From: Ruegeria sp. A3M17
GTDB taxonomy: Bacteria > Pseudomonadota > Alphaproteobacteria > Rhodobacterales > Rhodobacteraceae
DNA length: 64,000 nucleotides
Assembly (NCBI RefSeq): GCF_003318255.1
Contig: NZ_QOCF01000007.1
Span: 1-64,000, forward strand
Direction of reading: 5' to 3'
Part shown: piece by piece, positions 46,079 to 55,462 of the stretch
How the letters are laid out: each line of letters starts with the position of its first letter
Numbering within the stretch: the stretch's first letter is position 1
Made by a program: the position numbers and the translations under genes
The notes under the pieces: model-generated
What the model saw: only the letters and a program-made list of their open reading frames with translations
Database searches by the model: none
Told to the model about the DNA's origin: nothing

Positions 46079-46126
46079 GTTAACCAATCCTAACTAGAGC
46101 CGCTTTCGTTACTCGTTCGTTAACCA
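46079..46126. repeat. Direct repeat GTTAACCA, 40 bases apart
   Basis: GTTAACCA occurs at 46079-46086 and 46119-46126 in the divergent DUF6456/DUF6477 promoter region, with a related CTAAC just after the first copy. TTAACC half-sites resemble CtrA-type operators, but the full TTAA-N7-TTAA pattern is not there. Confidence 0.35.
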
Positions 46127-46263
46127 GGAGAGACAACAACCAGATTTGATTCAAAATCATAAACACTCATGAAGTCAGAGTTCGGAGGGAACCCACACAA
46201 GGCAACACTCGCTAAGGTTGTGTGAAAAATGGCTATCTTCTGTTCAACCAAGGGATCACCGAA

Positions 46264-46563
46264 ATGCAGGACCTGATGACCATGATTACAACGCTCCGCC
46301 GCCCACGCCTGTTGGCTCGGGCCGCAAAAATTGGGGCGCAGGAGTATGATCGGGACCGGCATCTTCAGCGTGTTCTGGGATACGGATCACTGCCCGGCAC
46401 AGGGTCTGCGCTGGTTCGTCTGTTGGAACTGGAACGAGAGGTTAACGCCCAAAGGCTGGCCGAAGACGCCGCCTATTCGCTGGTCCGCCATCTGGACCTT
46501 CTGATCGCGCTTTTGGGCGAGGCGCAACTGTTCAAAGCCAGTCGCGCCGCGCAATATCAATGA
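46264..46563 (+). CDS. DUF6477 family protein
   Basis: A 99-residue soluble, mostly helical protein with the DUF6477 pattern: an opening MITTLRRPRLLARAAKIGAQEY in two turns, RVLGYGSLPGTGSALVRLLELE in the middle and a helical end. Its function is unknown; the family appears to be restricted to Rhodobacteraceae. AAGGGA lies before the ATG at 46264; ATG codons at 46276 and 46282 are possible alternatives. It is divergent from a putative regulator (DUF6456) and its stop abuts the convergent MttB-like stop in TGATCA. Confidence 0.82.
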   Translation: MQDLMTMITTLRRPRLLARAAKIGAQEYDRDRHLQRVLGYGSLPGTGSALVRLLELEREVNAQRLAEDAAYSLVRHLDLLIALLGEAQLFKASRAAQYQ

Positions 46564-48108
46564 TCAGGTGAAGGCATCCGGCATGGATGCTTTCTTTTCC
46601 GCCACGTATGCGTTCAATGCTTCGTTGACGGCGGGATCGAGTTGCGGTTGTTGGTAGTTGGCCAGCAGATGCTCGACCCGCGACGTGGCCAATTGGCGGG
46701 TGTCGCGCCCGCCTTCGTCTTCCCAGGTTTCGAAGGGTTTGTAATCCAGAACATCGGACTTCCAGAACGCTTCCTTGAAATTCTCCTGCGTATGGGCGCA
46801 GCCCAGGTAGTGGCCGCCGGGGCCAACCTCGCGGATCGCATCCATCGCCTGCGCATTCTCATCATAGGCCACGCCTTTGGCCAGGCCGTGTAGAACACCC
46901 AATTGGTCGGCATCCATGACAAACTTTTCGAAATCGGCCACCAGACCGCCTTCAAGCCAGCCACAGGAATGCAGCATGAAGTTCACGCCTGCCATCAGCC
47001 CCATGTTCAGCGAGTTTGCGGTTTCGTAGGCCGCCTGTGCATCAGGCAGTTTCGAGCCGCAGAACGACCCGGCCGAGCGGAACGGCAGGTTCAAACGTCG
47101 CGCCAACTGGCCCGCACCGTAGGTAACCATCGATGCCTCGGGCGTACCAAATGTCGGCGCGCCAGAGTTCATATCGATCGATGATACAAAGGCACCAAAG
47201 ATTGCAGGTGCTCCAGGGCGGATGATCTGACTATACGCCACGCCAGCCAGAACTTCGGCCAGAACCTGCGTCAGCGTCCCTGCAATCGAAACCGGCGCCA
47301 TCGCGCCACCCACGATAAAGGGCGAGATGATACAGGCCTGATTGTTCTTCGCATAAACTTCCAGCGCGCCCATCATCACGTCGTCGAAGGTCATCGGCGA
47401 GTTGATGTTGGTCAGCGAGGTCATCACTGTGTTTTCCTGAACGAATTCTTTGCCGAACAGAATCTCGCACATTTCAACCGAATCCTGCGCGCGGCTTGGA
47501 TCGGTGACCGAGCCCATGAACGGCTTGTCCGACAAGGTCATGTGCGCCATCAGCATGTCCAGGTGACGCTTGTTCACCGGAATATCTGTCGGCTCGCACA
47601 CGGTCCCGCCCGAATGGTGCAACCACTTGGACATATAGGCCAGTTTCACGAACTTGTTGAAATCTTCCATGCTCGCATAGCGACGGCCACCTTGCGCGTC
47701 CCGCACAAAGGGCGGGCCGTACACCGGGGCCAAAACCAGGTTGCGGCCACCGATGACAACCGATTTCTCGGGATTGCGGGCATGCTGCGTGAATTCGCTG
47801 GGCGCGGTTTTGATCAGCTGACGTGCCAGACCACGCGGAATGCGGACGCGTTCACCATCGACATCGGCGCCAACATCCTTCCAGCGCTGCAACGCCGCTG
47901 GGTTGTCGACAAAGTTCACGCCGACTTCGGCCAGAATGGTTTCCGCATTGGTTTCGATGATTTCCAACGCTTCTTCGTTGAGAACCTCGAAGTTCGGAAT
48001 ATTCCGTTCGATGTATTTCGCCGTTTCGATGCGAACCGCGGTACGTTCGGCCCGGCGGGCGGCGCCACCGCCACCTCTTGCCCGACGCCGGGTGTTTGCC
48101 TCTGCCAT
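46564..48108 (-). CDS. MttB-family methyltransferase, non-pyrrolysine
   Basis: The 514-residue protein belongs to the trimethylamine methyltransferase (MttB) family. It reads through without any in-frame amber codon, so it lacks pyrrolysine and cannot be the archaeal-type trimethylamine enzyme. Non-Pyl relatives demethylate quaternary amines such as glycine betaine, proline betaine or carnitine onto a corrinoid protein. Visible features are KWLHHSGGTVCEPTDIPVN (about 145), TSLTNINSPMTFDD and the C-terminal LGCAHTQENFKEAFW. No corrinoid protein gene is seen nearby, so the partner and substrate are unknown. An Arg/Gly/Ala-rich N-terminus precedes the TIM barrel. Confidence 0.9.
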   Translation of the reverse strand: MAEANTRRRARGGGGAARRAERTAVRIETAKYIERNIPNFEVLNEEALEIIETNAETILAEVGVNFVDNPAALQRWKDVGADVDGERVRIPRGLARQLIKTAPSEFTQHARNPEKSVVIGGRNLVLAPVYGPPFVRDAQGGRRYASMEDFNKFVKLAYMSKWLHHSGGTVCEPTDIPVNKRHLDMLMAHMTLSDKPFMGSVTDPSRAQDSVEMCEILFGKEFVQENTVMTSLTNINSPMTFDDVMMGALEVYAKNNQACIISPFIVGGAMAPVSIAGTLTQVLAEVLAGVAYSQIIRPGAPAIFGAFVSSIDMNSGAPTFGTPEASMVTYGAGQLARRLNLPFRSAGSFCGSKLPDAQAAYETANSLNMGLMAGVNFMLHSCGWLEGGLVADFEKFVMDADQLGVLHGLAKGVAYDENAQAMDAIREVGPGGHYLGCAHTQENFKEAFWKSDVLDYKPFETWEDEGGRDTRQLATSRVEHLLANYQQPQLDPAVNEALNAYVAEKKASMPDAFT

Positions 48109-48241
48109 GAGAAGATCCCGTCTATTGATTGATTTGATCAGTTTGTTACAGCAAGCATTTGGGGCAAAGCATCTAATTTACGGCGCTATAGGGGGAAAAG
48201 CGACATCCGCAGGAACCAAAACCGTCAGGCACTTGCTATGG

Positions 48242-48682
48242 TCACTCAAGTTCCTTCTCCATTAGGATGGTCTTTCCGCTCACCTCTTTCTCGTACCACC
48301 CCAAGTAGAGGTACATGGAGACTGTCGCTTGCATTAATTTATGCGTTCGCAACCTGAGCTTAGTGATGCCCGTTCCCTTTGCTTCTTGTTCAGCTATTTC
48401 GATCAACCGCCTCGCCAACCCTGCCCCTTGTGCCTTTGGCGATACGGCGAGGTTAGAGATCATCATCGCAAATTCGACCCGGTCAAAAACAATAAACCCG
48501 ACGATGTCTTCATCCTTCGTGGCAACCCAGGCCTGATGCGCGGCGATGTCGTCGCCAACACCGTCCGTGACATCGGGCAGATCAGGAATATCGCGCAATG
48601 CCTCCGCATAGGCCGCCGCAATGCAGGTTGTGACGGCTTCGGTATCAGCAGCACTTGCGCGGCGTAGTTTGATCTCGGGCAT
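48242..48682 (-). CDS. GNAT family N-acetyltransferase
   Basis: This 146-residue cytosolic protein of the GNAT superfamily has the acetyl-CoA-binding motif A segment ISNLAVSPKAQGAGLARRLIEIAE with Q-x-x-G-x-A (about residues 75-97) and the end MYLYLGWYEKE. The ATG at 48682 (MPEIKLRRA) is chosen for the family N-terminus; the frame is open 17 codons upstream. The substrate is unknown. It is divergent from guaA. Confidence 0.88.
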   Translation of the reverse strand: MPEIKLRRASAADTEAVTTCIAAAYAEALRDIPDLPDVTDGVGDDIAAHQAWVATKDEDIVGFIVFDRVEFAMMISNLAVSPKAQGAGLARRLIEIAEQEAKGTGITKLRLRTHKLMQATVSMYLYLGWYEKEVSGKTILMEKELE

Positions 48683-48773
48683 CTCGCGCTCTTTCTGTAT
48701 TATCCTGAGGCACAATTGCACAAATGACGTCATAGCGCTTGCACATGCAAGGCTTGCGACCTAATAGCCAACC

Positions 48774-50333
48774 ATGACCCAAGACACCCATGACCGCCTT
48801 CTGATCATCGACTTCGGCAGCCAGGTTACGCAGCTTATTGCGCGCCGCCTGCGCGAGCTGAATGTCTATTGCGAAATCCACCCCTATCAAAAAGTCACGA
48901 TGGACTTCGTGCGGGAAATGGCCCCCAAGGCCGTGATTTTCTCGGGCGGTCCTGACAGTGTGACGCGTGAGGGTTCGCCCCGTGTCCCGCAAGAGATCTT
49001 TGATTACGGCGTTCCAATCCTTGGTATCTGCTACGGCCAGCAGGTGATGATGCACCAGTTGGGCGGCAAGGTCGAAAGCGGCCATGGCACGGCCGAGTTT
49101 GGGCGTGCTTTTGTTACCCCGCAGGCAAAGCTGGACATTTTGGAAGGCTGGTTTACGGACGGTGACGAACAGGTTTGGATGAGCCACGGCGACCATGTCA
49201 GCGAAATCGCGCCCGGCTTCACCGTTTACGGCACCTCACCCAACGCGCCTTATGCGATCACTGCGGACAGCAACCGTCACTTCTATGCGGTTCAGTTCCA
49301 CCCCGAGGTGCACCACACCCCCAAGGGTGCAAAGCTGTATGAGAATTTCGTCAAACTTGCAGGGTTCAAGGGCGATTGGACCATGGGTGCCTATCGCGAA
49401 CAGATGATCGAAAAGATCCGCGAGCAGGTCGGCGACAAACAAGTCATCTGCGGTCTGTCCGGTGGTGTCGACAGCTCAGTCGCGGCGATCCTGATCCACG
49501 AGGCAATCGGCGATCAGCTGACCTGTGTATTCGTGGACCATGGCTTGCTGCGCAAGAACGAAGCCGAAGAAGTCGTCGGCATGTTCCGCGACAATTACAA
49601 CATCCAGCTGATCCACGCGAACGAAAGCGATCTGTTCCTTGGTGAACTCGAAGGTCAAAGCGACCCCGAAACCAAACGCAAGATCATTGGCAAGCTGTTC
49701 ATCGACGTGTTCCAGAAACACGCTGACACCATCGATGGTGCAGAGTTTCTGGCGCAAGGCACGCTGTATCCGGACGTGATTGAATCGGTGTCCTTCTCGG
49801 GCGGCCCCTCGGTCACGATCAAGTCGCACCACAATGTTGGCGGCCTGCCCGAAAAGATGGGCCTGAAACTGGTCGAGCCGCTGCGCGAGCTGTTCAAGGA
49901 CGAAGTCCGCGCGCTGGGTCGTGAGTTGGGCCTGCCCCAGAGCTTTATTGGCCGCCACCCCTTCCCCGGTCCCGGTCTGGCGATTCGCTGCCCCGGTGAG
50001 ATCACCCGTGAAAAGCTGGATATCCTGCGCGAAGCGGATGCGGTCTATATCGACCAGATTCGCAAGCACGGTTTGTACGATGACATTTGGCAAGCCTTTG
50101 TGGCCATCCTGCCCGTGCGTACTGTTGGCGTCATGGGCGACGGTCGCACCTACGACTACGCTTGTGCCCTGCGCGCGGTGACATCCGTGGATGGCATGAC
50201 CGCAGACTATTACCCTTTCAGCCATGAGTTTTTGGGCGAAACGGCCACACGGATCATCAACGAGGTCAAAGGCATCAACAGATGCACCTATGACATCACA
50301 TCAAAACCACCCGGAACCATCGAGTGGGAATAA
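48774..50333 (+). CDS. guaA: GMP synthase (glutamine-hydrolysing)
   Basis: GuaA aminates XMP to GMP. The 519-residue protein has the class I glutamine amidotransferase domain (residues 1-200, catalytic Cys in ILGICYGQQ, His and Glu in FHPEVHHTP), the ATP-pyrophosphatase domain with the PP-loop [10 protein letters not shown], and the C-terminal dimerisation domain ending [16 protein letters not shown]. All are intact and full length. A terminator follows directly. Confidence 0.98.
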   Translation: MTQDTHDRLLIIDFGSQVTQLIARRLRELNVYCEIHPYQKVTMDFVREMAPKAVIFSGGPDSVTREGSPRVPQEIFDYGVPILGICYGQQVMMHQLGGKVESGHGTAEFGRAFVTPQAKLDILEGWFTDGDEQVWMSHGDHVSEIAPGFTVYGTSPNAPYAITADSNRHFYAVQFHPEVHHTPKGAKLYENFVKLAGFKGDWTMGAYREQMIEKIREQVGDKQVICGLSGGVDSSVAAILIHEAIGDQLTCVFVDHGLLRKNEAEEVVGMFRDNYNIQLIHANESDLFLGELEGQSDPETKRKIIGKLFIDVFQKHADTIDGAEFLAQGTLYPDVIESVSFSGGPSVTIKSHHNVGGLPEKMGLKLVEPLRELFKDEVRALGRELGLPQSFIGRHPFPGPGLAIRCPGEITREKLDILREADAVYIDQIRKHGLYDDIWQAFVAILPVRTVGVMGDGRTYDYACALRAVTSVDGMTADYYPFSHEFLGETATRIINEVKGINRCTYDITSKPPGTIEWE

Positions 50334-50337
50334 TGCG

Positions 50338-50364
50338 AAAGCCGGGCTCTGTCCCGGCTTTTTT
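50338..50364 (+). terminator. Rho-independent terminator of guaA
   Basis: AAAGCCGGG-CTCTGT-CCCGGCTTT with a T-run lies 5 bases after the guaA stop. Confidence 0.92.
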
Positions 50365-50430
50365 GTTTTTCACGCCGTGAAAAAATCGATAGCAATCAAA
50401 TTGGTACAACCAAAATCTACAGGCGCCCGG

Positions 50431-51336
50431 ATGGAAACCGCCAGACCACAGATCGGCAAGGCAGCGCTCTGGATGACCGGGGCGATTGCCTCTTTCTCAT
50501 CCATGGCAATCGCGGGCCGCGAACTGAGCGTGACCCACGACACGTTCGAGATCATGTTCTACCGCAGCCTCGTCGGCATCTGCGTGGTCGCCCTGATCTT
50601 TACCCTGACGCGAAAGTGGCACCAGGTTTCGACTGAACGGATCGGCTTGCACGGCATCCGGAACGTATTGCATTTCACCGGGCAAAACCTTTGGTTTTAT
50701 GCGGTCAGCGTCATTCCGTTGGCGCAGGTTTTTGCGCTGGAGTTTACGCAGCCCATATGGGTCATCCTGCTGTCTCCGCTTTTGTTGAAAGAGCGCCTGA
50801 CGACCGTGCGCATGATGTCGGCGCTGATCGGCTTTGCTGGAATTCTACTGGTCGCCCGGCCGGGCACCGTGCCTCTCAGTGCAGGTGTGATGACCGCTGC
50901 TATGTCCGCTGTTTTCTTCGCCTTAACAACGATATCGACAAAGTCGCTCACTCGTTTTGCCAGCATCGGATGCATCATGTTCTGGCTGACAGTAATGCAA
51001 GCCGTACTGGGGCTGATCGCATCGGGTATCGACGGACAAATCACCCTGCCCTCGGCAAGCACAGCTCCGTTTTTGTTGCTGGTGGGACTGGCCGGGCTGC
51101 TGGCGCATTACTGCATCACAAATGCGCTGGCGATTGCCCCGGCAACCGTTGTGGTGCCGTTTGACTTTGCACGCCTGCCCACAATCGCGGTCATAGGTAT
51201 GGTTCTGTATCACGAACCGCTGGATCACTGGACCCTATTAGGCGCTGCGGTAATTTTCGTAGGTATTTTCCTGAACGTTCACGCAGAGAATCGTAACAGT
51301 TTGGCAACACCTCTACGCGACACTCAACACAAGTAA
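50431..51336 (+). CDS. EamA/DMT family transporter
   Basis: This 301-residue inner-membrane protein has ten hydrophobic segments in two EamA repeats, as in drug/metabolite transporters. The first repeat includes FYRSLVGICVVALIF and LAQVFALEFTQPIWVILLSP; the second includes ATVVVPFDFARLPTIAVIGM. The ATG at 50431 is preceded by no strong ribosome site, and the frame is open upstream across the guaA terminator, so the start is fairly but not fully certain. Cargo cannot be predicted. A FadL-like porin gene follows after 121 bases. Confidence 0.88.
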   Translation: METARPQIGKAALWMTGAIASFSSMAIAGRELSVTHDTFEIMFYRSLVGICVVALIFTLTRKWHQVSTERIGLHGIRNVLHFTGQNLWFYAVSVIPLAQVFALEFTQPIWVILLSPLLLKERLTTVRMMSALIGFAGILLVARPGTVPLSAGVMTAAMSAVFFALTTISTKSLTRFASIGCIMFWLTVMQAVLGLIASGIDGQITLPSASTAPFLLLVGLAGLLAHYCITNALAIAPATVVVPFDFARLPTIAVIGMVLYHEPLDHWTLLGAAVIFVGIFLNVHAENRNSLATPLRDTQHK

Positions 51337-51457
51337 CGCACGGTCACCAGTTGACGATAAGGTAAAGCTCAAGAAAATATCGAGCACCACAATGCAGGTC
51401 AGTCCGCACCACATATCAACAGGCGCTGACCTTCAGGAGACCTAGAGGGAGGAACTA

Positions 51458-52582
51458 ATGAAAAAAGCGCTTCTACAGGCGTGCGCGGTGTGCATTGGCG
51501 CGACCGGGGCTTACGCCGGCGGACTTGATCGCAGCGGCCAGGGCGTCAACATTCTGTTTGAGGAAGGTTCTGTCGTTCAGTTCCGTTTGGGTTATGCAAA
51601 CCCCGACGTGAGCGGCGAACAGAACGGTGTTGATTCCGGAAACATCGCCAAAAGCTTCTGGACACCACACCTGGCGTACAAGCATTCGTTTACCGATCGG
51701 TTGGACTTTGCGCTCATCTACGACGAGCCGTACGGTGCCGATGTTGAGTATCCGTCGAACTATCCGCTCTCGCAAAACCCCACAGCCGCAGCGGGCGGTC
51801 GCACCGACGTTCTGCGCGCAAAGGCAGATGTTGACGCGATCACTGCCCTGGTGCGTTACAAATTTGACGGCGGCTTCAGCGCTATCGGCGGCATTCGCGC
51901 CCAGCGGGCCAAGGCAACCGTCGCTGTTCCGGCTGTTGCCGGATATGAGTTTGAGTCCGGGTCCGAGATCGACTTCGGCTACGTCGTCGGTGTTGCTTGG
52001 GAACGTCCTGACATCGCCGCTCGCGTTGCTTTGACCTACAACTCGAAAATCACGCACGATTTCGACTCGACGGAATCCATCAATCGCGTCCCCCCCATCC
52101 CCGCGGCGCTTGTGACCGCACAGACCGAAACCGAGGTTGTGACGCCTCAATCGGTGAATCTGGACTTCCAGACCGGTGTGGCACCAAAAACGCTGCTGTT
52201 CGGCTCGATCCGCTGGGTTGACTGGCCGCAGACAGTTCTGGCACCGCCGGTTTATACTGCCGCTGCACAACAGAACCTGGTTGACTACGCGGACGACACC
52301 TTCACCTACACACTGGGTCTTGGCTACAAGTTCACCGAAGAGTTTTCTGGCGCGATCTCTGCGGGCTATGAAACGTCCTCAGGTTCTGCTGTTTCGAACC
52401 TCGGCCCCACCGACGGTTTCTGGAGCCTTGGCGTAGGTGGTACATACTCCTTCGAGCAGGCTCAGATTTCTGGCGGCATCCGCTATACCGACATCGGCGA
52501 TGCGACCACCACCACAGGTGGCGAATTCTCGGGCAATTCAGCATGGAGCGTTGGTCTGCAGCTCACTTACACGCTGAACTGA
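51458..52582 (+). CDS. Outer membrane transport protein, OmpP1/FadL-like
   Basis: This 374-residue outer-membrane beta-barrel has a signal peptide (KKALLQACAVCIGATGAYA) and alternating amphipathic strands ending in an aromatic-poor but typical VGLQLTYTLN C-terminus. The FadL family takes up hydrophobic compounds such as long-chain fatty acids. The N-terminal plug-like start GLDRSGQGVNILFEEG and the barrel length of about 350 residues are those of the short alphaproteobacterial members (FadL of E. coli is 446). The ligand is unknown. GGAGG lies before the ATG, and a terminator follows. Confidence 0.83.
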   Translation: MKKALLQACAVCIGATGAYAGGLDRSGQGVNILFEEGSVVQFRLGYANPDVSGEQNGVDSGNIAKSFWTPHLAYKHSFTDRLDFALIYDEPYGADVEYPSNYPLSQNPTAAAGGRTDVLRAKADVDAITALVRYKFDGGFSAIGGIRAQRAKATVAVPAVAGYEFESGSEIDFGYVVGVAWERPDIAARVALTYNSKITHDFDSTESINRVPPIPAALVTAQTETEVVTPQSVNLDFQTGVAPKTLLFGSIRWVDWPQTVLAPPVYTAAAQQNLVDYADDTFTYTLGLGYKFTEEFSGAISAGYETSSGSAVSNLGPTDGFWSLGVGGTYSFEQAQISGGIRYTDIGDATTTTGGEFSGNSAWSVGLQLTYTLN

Positions 52583-52604
52583 TCCCGCCTAGCAAACCAA
52601 CTAC

Positions 52605-52635
52605 AAAAACTCCGCCACTTTTGGCGGGGTTTTTC
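52605..52635 (+). terminator. Rho-independent terminator of the FadL-like gene
   Basis: AAAACTCCGCC/GGCGGGGTTTT pair around a 6-base loop and end in a T-run, 23 bases after the stop. Confidence 0.88.
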
Positions 52636-52686
52636 TTTGCGCAAGTTTCGGGTCGAACATCGCCTTGGGGAATGCGAGAACGGGCT

Positions 52687-53583
52687 ATGGAACCTCAAAA
52701 ACACCTGTCTCCGAGAGCTTGGGCCGAACTTTTACTTCTGGGCGTGATCTGGGGCGCATCCTTTATCTCGATCCGCGTCGCATTGGACACGATCCCCGTC
52801 ATGACCTCGGTTCTGCACCGCGTTTTCTGGGCGATGCTGGCGTTGTGGATCGTTGTCTGGGTCAAAAAGCTGAGCGTTCCGACCAGCCCGCGTATCTGGG
52901 GCGCATTCCTGATGATGGGGTTGTTGAACAATGCCATCCCCTTCTCGCTTATGGCTTGGGGGCAGCTTTACATCGAAACTGGCCTGACCTCGATCCTGAA
53001 TGCCGCAACCGCCGTCTTCGGCGTCCTGATCGCCGCTATGTTTTTCAAGGACGAGAGGTTGACCCTTGCTCGCGGCGTGGGCGTCGGTCTGGGATTTCTG
53101 GGTGTAGCAATTGCAATTGGCCTTAAGAATTTCGCAACTTTCAACCTTCAAAGCGTTGCCCAACTGGCAATTGTCGCCGGAACAGTTTCTTACGCGTTGG
53201 CCGGCGCGTGGGCCAGAATCAAGTTGTCAGGCTTGTCTCCGATAGTTGCCGCTGCCGGCATGCTGACCGGCTCAACCATTCTGATTTTGCCAGTTTCCCT
53301 CGTGGCCGACGGGCTTCCCACGCTGAACCTGCCGGCGATCACGTGGGCGGCCATTGCCTATTACGCTCTGATTGCAACAGCCGGAGCGTACTTGCTGTAT
53401 TACCGCGTTCTGGCCATGGCCGGTGCCGGAAACCTGATGTTGGTAACGCTTGTCATACCGCCTGTCGCCATCGTTTTGGGCACTCTGGTTCGCGACGAAA
53501 CCTTGCCGCCGCAGGCCTTTTTGGGCTTTGCCGTGCTGGCGATCGGGTTATTGATTCTGAACTGGTCCCGCTCACGTGATTGA
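52687..53583 (+). CDS. EamA/DMT family transporter
   Basis: A second drug/metabolite transporter of 298 residues with ten predicted membrane segments and two EamA repeats (LLLGVIWGASFISIRVALD at the start, AGAYLLYYRVLAMAGAGN in the second half). It is not close to the other DMT gene at 50431. Starts at 52672 and 52687 are both possible; the shorter one places MEPQKHL before the first helix. Cargo is unknown. Confidence 0.88.
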   Translation: MEPQKHLSPRAWAELLLLGVIWGASFISIRVALDTIPVMTSVLHRVFWAMLALWIVVWVKKLSVPTSPRIWGAFLMMGLLNNAIPFSLMAWGQLYIETGLTSILNAATAVFGVLIAAMFFKDERLTLARGVGVGLGFLGVAIAIGLKNFATFNLQSVAQLAIVAGTVSYALAGAWARIKLSGLSPIVAAAGMLTGSTILILPVSLVADGLPTLNLPAITWAAIAYYALIATAGAYLLYYRVLAMAGAGNLMLVTLVIPPVAIVLGTLVRDETLPPQAFLGFAVLAIGLLILNWSRSRD

Positions 53584-53632
53584 CGCCGCCCCCTGCCCGT
53601 TTTAGCTAGGTCAGAAAAAGGGACAGCGGATA

Positions 53633-54505
53633 ATGATCTACAGCTCGGCAAAGGACTGGCGCGAAGCGGCCCGGAAAAAAGTGCTGTTCTTCGGCATGTC
53701 TGGGCTGGGCAAGACCTATGTGTCGAACGTGCTGCGCGATTCCGGGGACTGGTTCCACTACTCGATCGATTACCGCATCGGCACCCGGTACATGGGCGAA
53801 TACATCATCGACAACGCCAAAGCCGAGGCGATGAAGGTGCCCTTCCTGCGCGACCTGCTTTTGTCGGATTCGATCTATATCGGCTCGAATATCTCGTTCG
53901 AAAACCTGACACCGGTTGCGACCTATCTGGGCAAGCCGGGTAACCCGGCACATGGCGGGCTTGAGCTAACGGAATATCGTCGTCGGCAAGAACAATTCCG
54001 CTTGGCTGAGATCCACGCCTTGCTGGACACCGAGTATTTCATCGACCGCGCCAAGCGTTTGTATCAATACCCGAACTTCATCTGCGATACTGGCGGGTCA
54101 ATCTCCGAATGGGTCGATCCCGAAGACCCGGCAGATCACGTCCTGTCCGAGCTGTCCCGCCGAACCCTGATGATCTGGATCAAGGGCGATGAGGATCACA
54201 CTGCAGAACTGATCCGCCGTTTCGATAAGGCCCCCAAGCCGATGTCCTATCAGGCAGAATTTCTGACCCGGGTCTGGGACGAATACCTCACCGAACATGG
54301 TTACGCACCCGAGAACGTCGACCCGGACGCCTTTATCCGCTGGACCTATGCCCGCGCACTGGCGCACCGCCAACCGCGCTATCAGGCCATGGCGGACAAT
54401 TGGGGTGTCACAATCACCGCTGATGACATGCACAAGGTCCGCGATGCGGGTGATTTCGATGAGTTGATCGAACGCACCCTTGAGACCCGGACAAACCGGG
54501 CTTAA
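53633..54505 (+). CDS. P-loop NTPase of unknown function
   Basis: A 290-residue soluble protein with a good Walker A motif, FFGMSGLGKTYVSN, at residues 19-32, and a region with FICDTGGSISEWVDP that could hold the Walker B acid. Alphaproteobacterial relatives are labelled only as ATPase. The body is charged, with many aromatic residues and no membrane segment. It precedes metA by 39 bases on the same strand. A kinase-like or nucleotide-binding role is possible, but no pathway is indicated. A purine-rich AGCGGA precedes the ATG. Confidence 0.8.
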   Translation: MIYSSAKDWREAARKKVLFFGMSGLGKTYVSNVLRDSGDWFHYSIDYRIGTRYMGEYIIDNAKAEAMKVPFLRDLLLSDSIYIGSNISFENLTPVATYLGKPGNPAHGGLELTEYRRRQEQFRLAEIHALLDTEYFIDRAKRLYQYPNFICDTGGSISEWVDPEDPADHVLSELSRRTLMIWIKGDEDHTAELIRRFDKAPKPMSYQAEFLTRVWDEYLTEHGYAPENVDPDAFIRWTYARALAHRQPRYQAMADNWGVTITADDMHKVRDAGDFDELIERTLETRTNRA

Positions 54506-54544
54506 CTACCGCCTCTACACAGTAACTCCAAAGGCTTGCACCTG

Positions 54545-55462
54545 ATGCCGATCAAGATCCCTTCCGACCTGCCCGCTTACGACGTTCTCACCAAAGAGGG
54601 CGTCATGGTCATGGCCACGGATCAGGCGATGCGTCAGGACATCCGCCCCTTGCGGATCGGGTTGCTGAATCTGATGCCCAAAAAGATTCAGACCGAAAAC
54701 CAGTTCGCGCGCCTGATCGGAGCGACTCCGCTACAGATCGACCTGTCGCTGATCCGCATGACCGAACATCGCACCAGGAACACCGCCGCCGATCATATGG
54801 CCGAGTTCTATCAACCGTTCCAAGAGGTAAAGGATCAGAAATTCGACGGCCTGATCATCACGGGCGCGCCGATCGAACATCTGGAGTTCGATGACGTCAC
54901 CTATTGGGACGAGATGACCGAAGTATTCGAATGGACGCAGACGAACGTCCATTCCACCTTTGGCGTCTGCTGGGGTGGGATGGCGATGATCAACCACTTC
55001 CACGGCATCGACAAACAAGCGCTCGATGCCAAGGCGTTTGGATGCTATCGGCACCAAAATCTGGCTCCTTCTTCCCCGTTTTTACGCGGTTTTTCCGATG
55101 ATTGCGTGATCCCTGTCAGCCGCTGGACCACAATGAACCAATCTGAGATTAACAGCGCGCCCGGCCTGACGACATTGTTGGGCAGCGATGAGGTCGGCCC
55201 CTGTCTGGTCGAGGACCCCTCGCATCGTGCGATCTATATCTTCAATCATTTCGAATATGACAGCGATACGTTGAAGCAGGAATATGATCGCGATGTCTCG
55301 AACGGGACACCGATCAATGTGCCGATGAACTACTATCCAGACGACGATCCATCACAACCGCCGCAAAACAGATGGCGCAGCCATGCGCATCTTCTGTACG
55401 GCAATTGGATCAACCAGATTTACCAGTCCACACCGTTCAACATGAAAGACGTTGGTCATTAA
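54545..55462 (+). CDS. metA: Homoserine O-acyltransferase (MetA, predicted acetyl type)
   Basis: MetA acylates homoserine in the first step of methionine synthesis. The 305-residue protein has the catalytic Cys142 in FGVCWGG and the family His and Glu in FNHFEYDSD. Residue 111 is Glu ([10 protein letters not shown]), the form associated with acetyl-CoA use, whereas the enterobacterial succinyl type has Gly there. I therefore predict O-acetylhomoserine as product. The ATG at 54545 is preferred over TTG 54536. No SAM riboswitch is seen upstream. Its last bases overlap the following hydrolase gene by 11. Confidence 0.94.
   Translation: MPIKIPSDLPAYDVLTKEGVMVMATDQAMRQDIRPLRIGLLNLMPKKIQTENQFARLIGATPLQIDLSLIRMTEHRTRNTAADHMAEFYQPFQEVKDQKFDGLIITGAPIEHLEFDDVTYWDEMTEVFEWTQTNVHSTFGVCWGGMAMINHFHGIDKQALDAKAFGCYRHQNLAPSSPFLRGFSDDCVIPVSRWTTMNQSEINSAPGLTTLLGSDEVGPCLVEDPSHRAIYIFNHFEYDSDTLKQEYDRDVSNGTPINVPMNYYPDDDPSQPPQNRWRSHAHLLYGNWINQIYQSTPFNMKDVGH

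Noticed and set aside
46079..46126. Full CtrA binding site
   Set aside because: Half-sites are present but spacing does not fit TTAA-N7-TTAA, so only a direct repeat is reported.
54506..54544. SAM-II riboswitch upstream of metA
   Set aside because: Only 39 bases separate the upstream stop from metA, and no SAM-II pseudoknot sequence was found.
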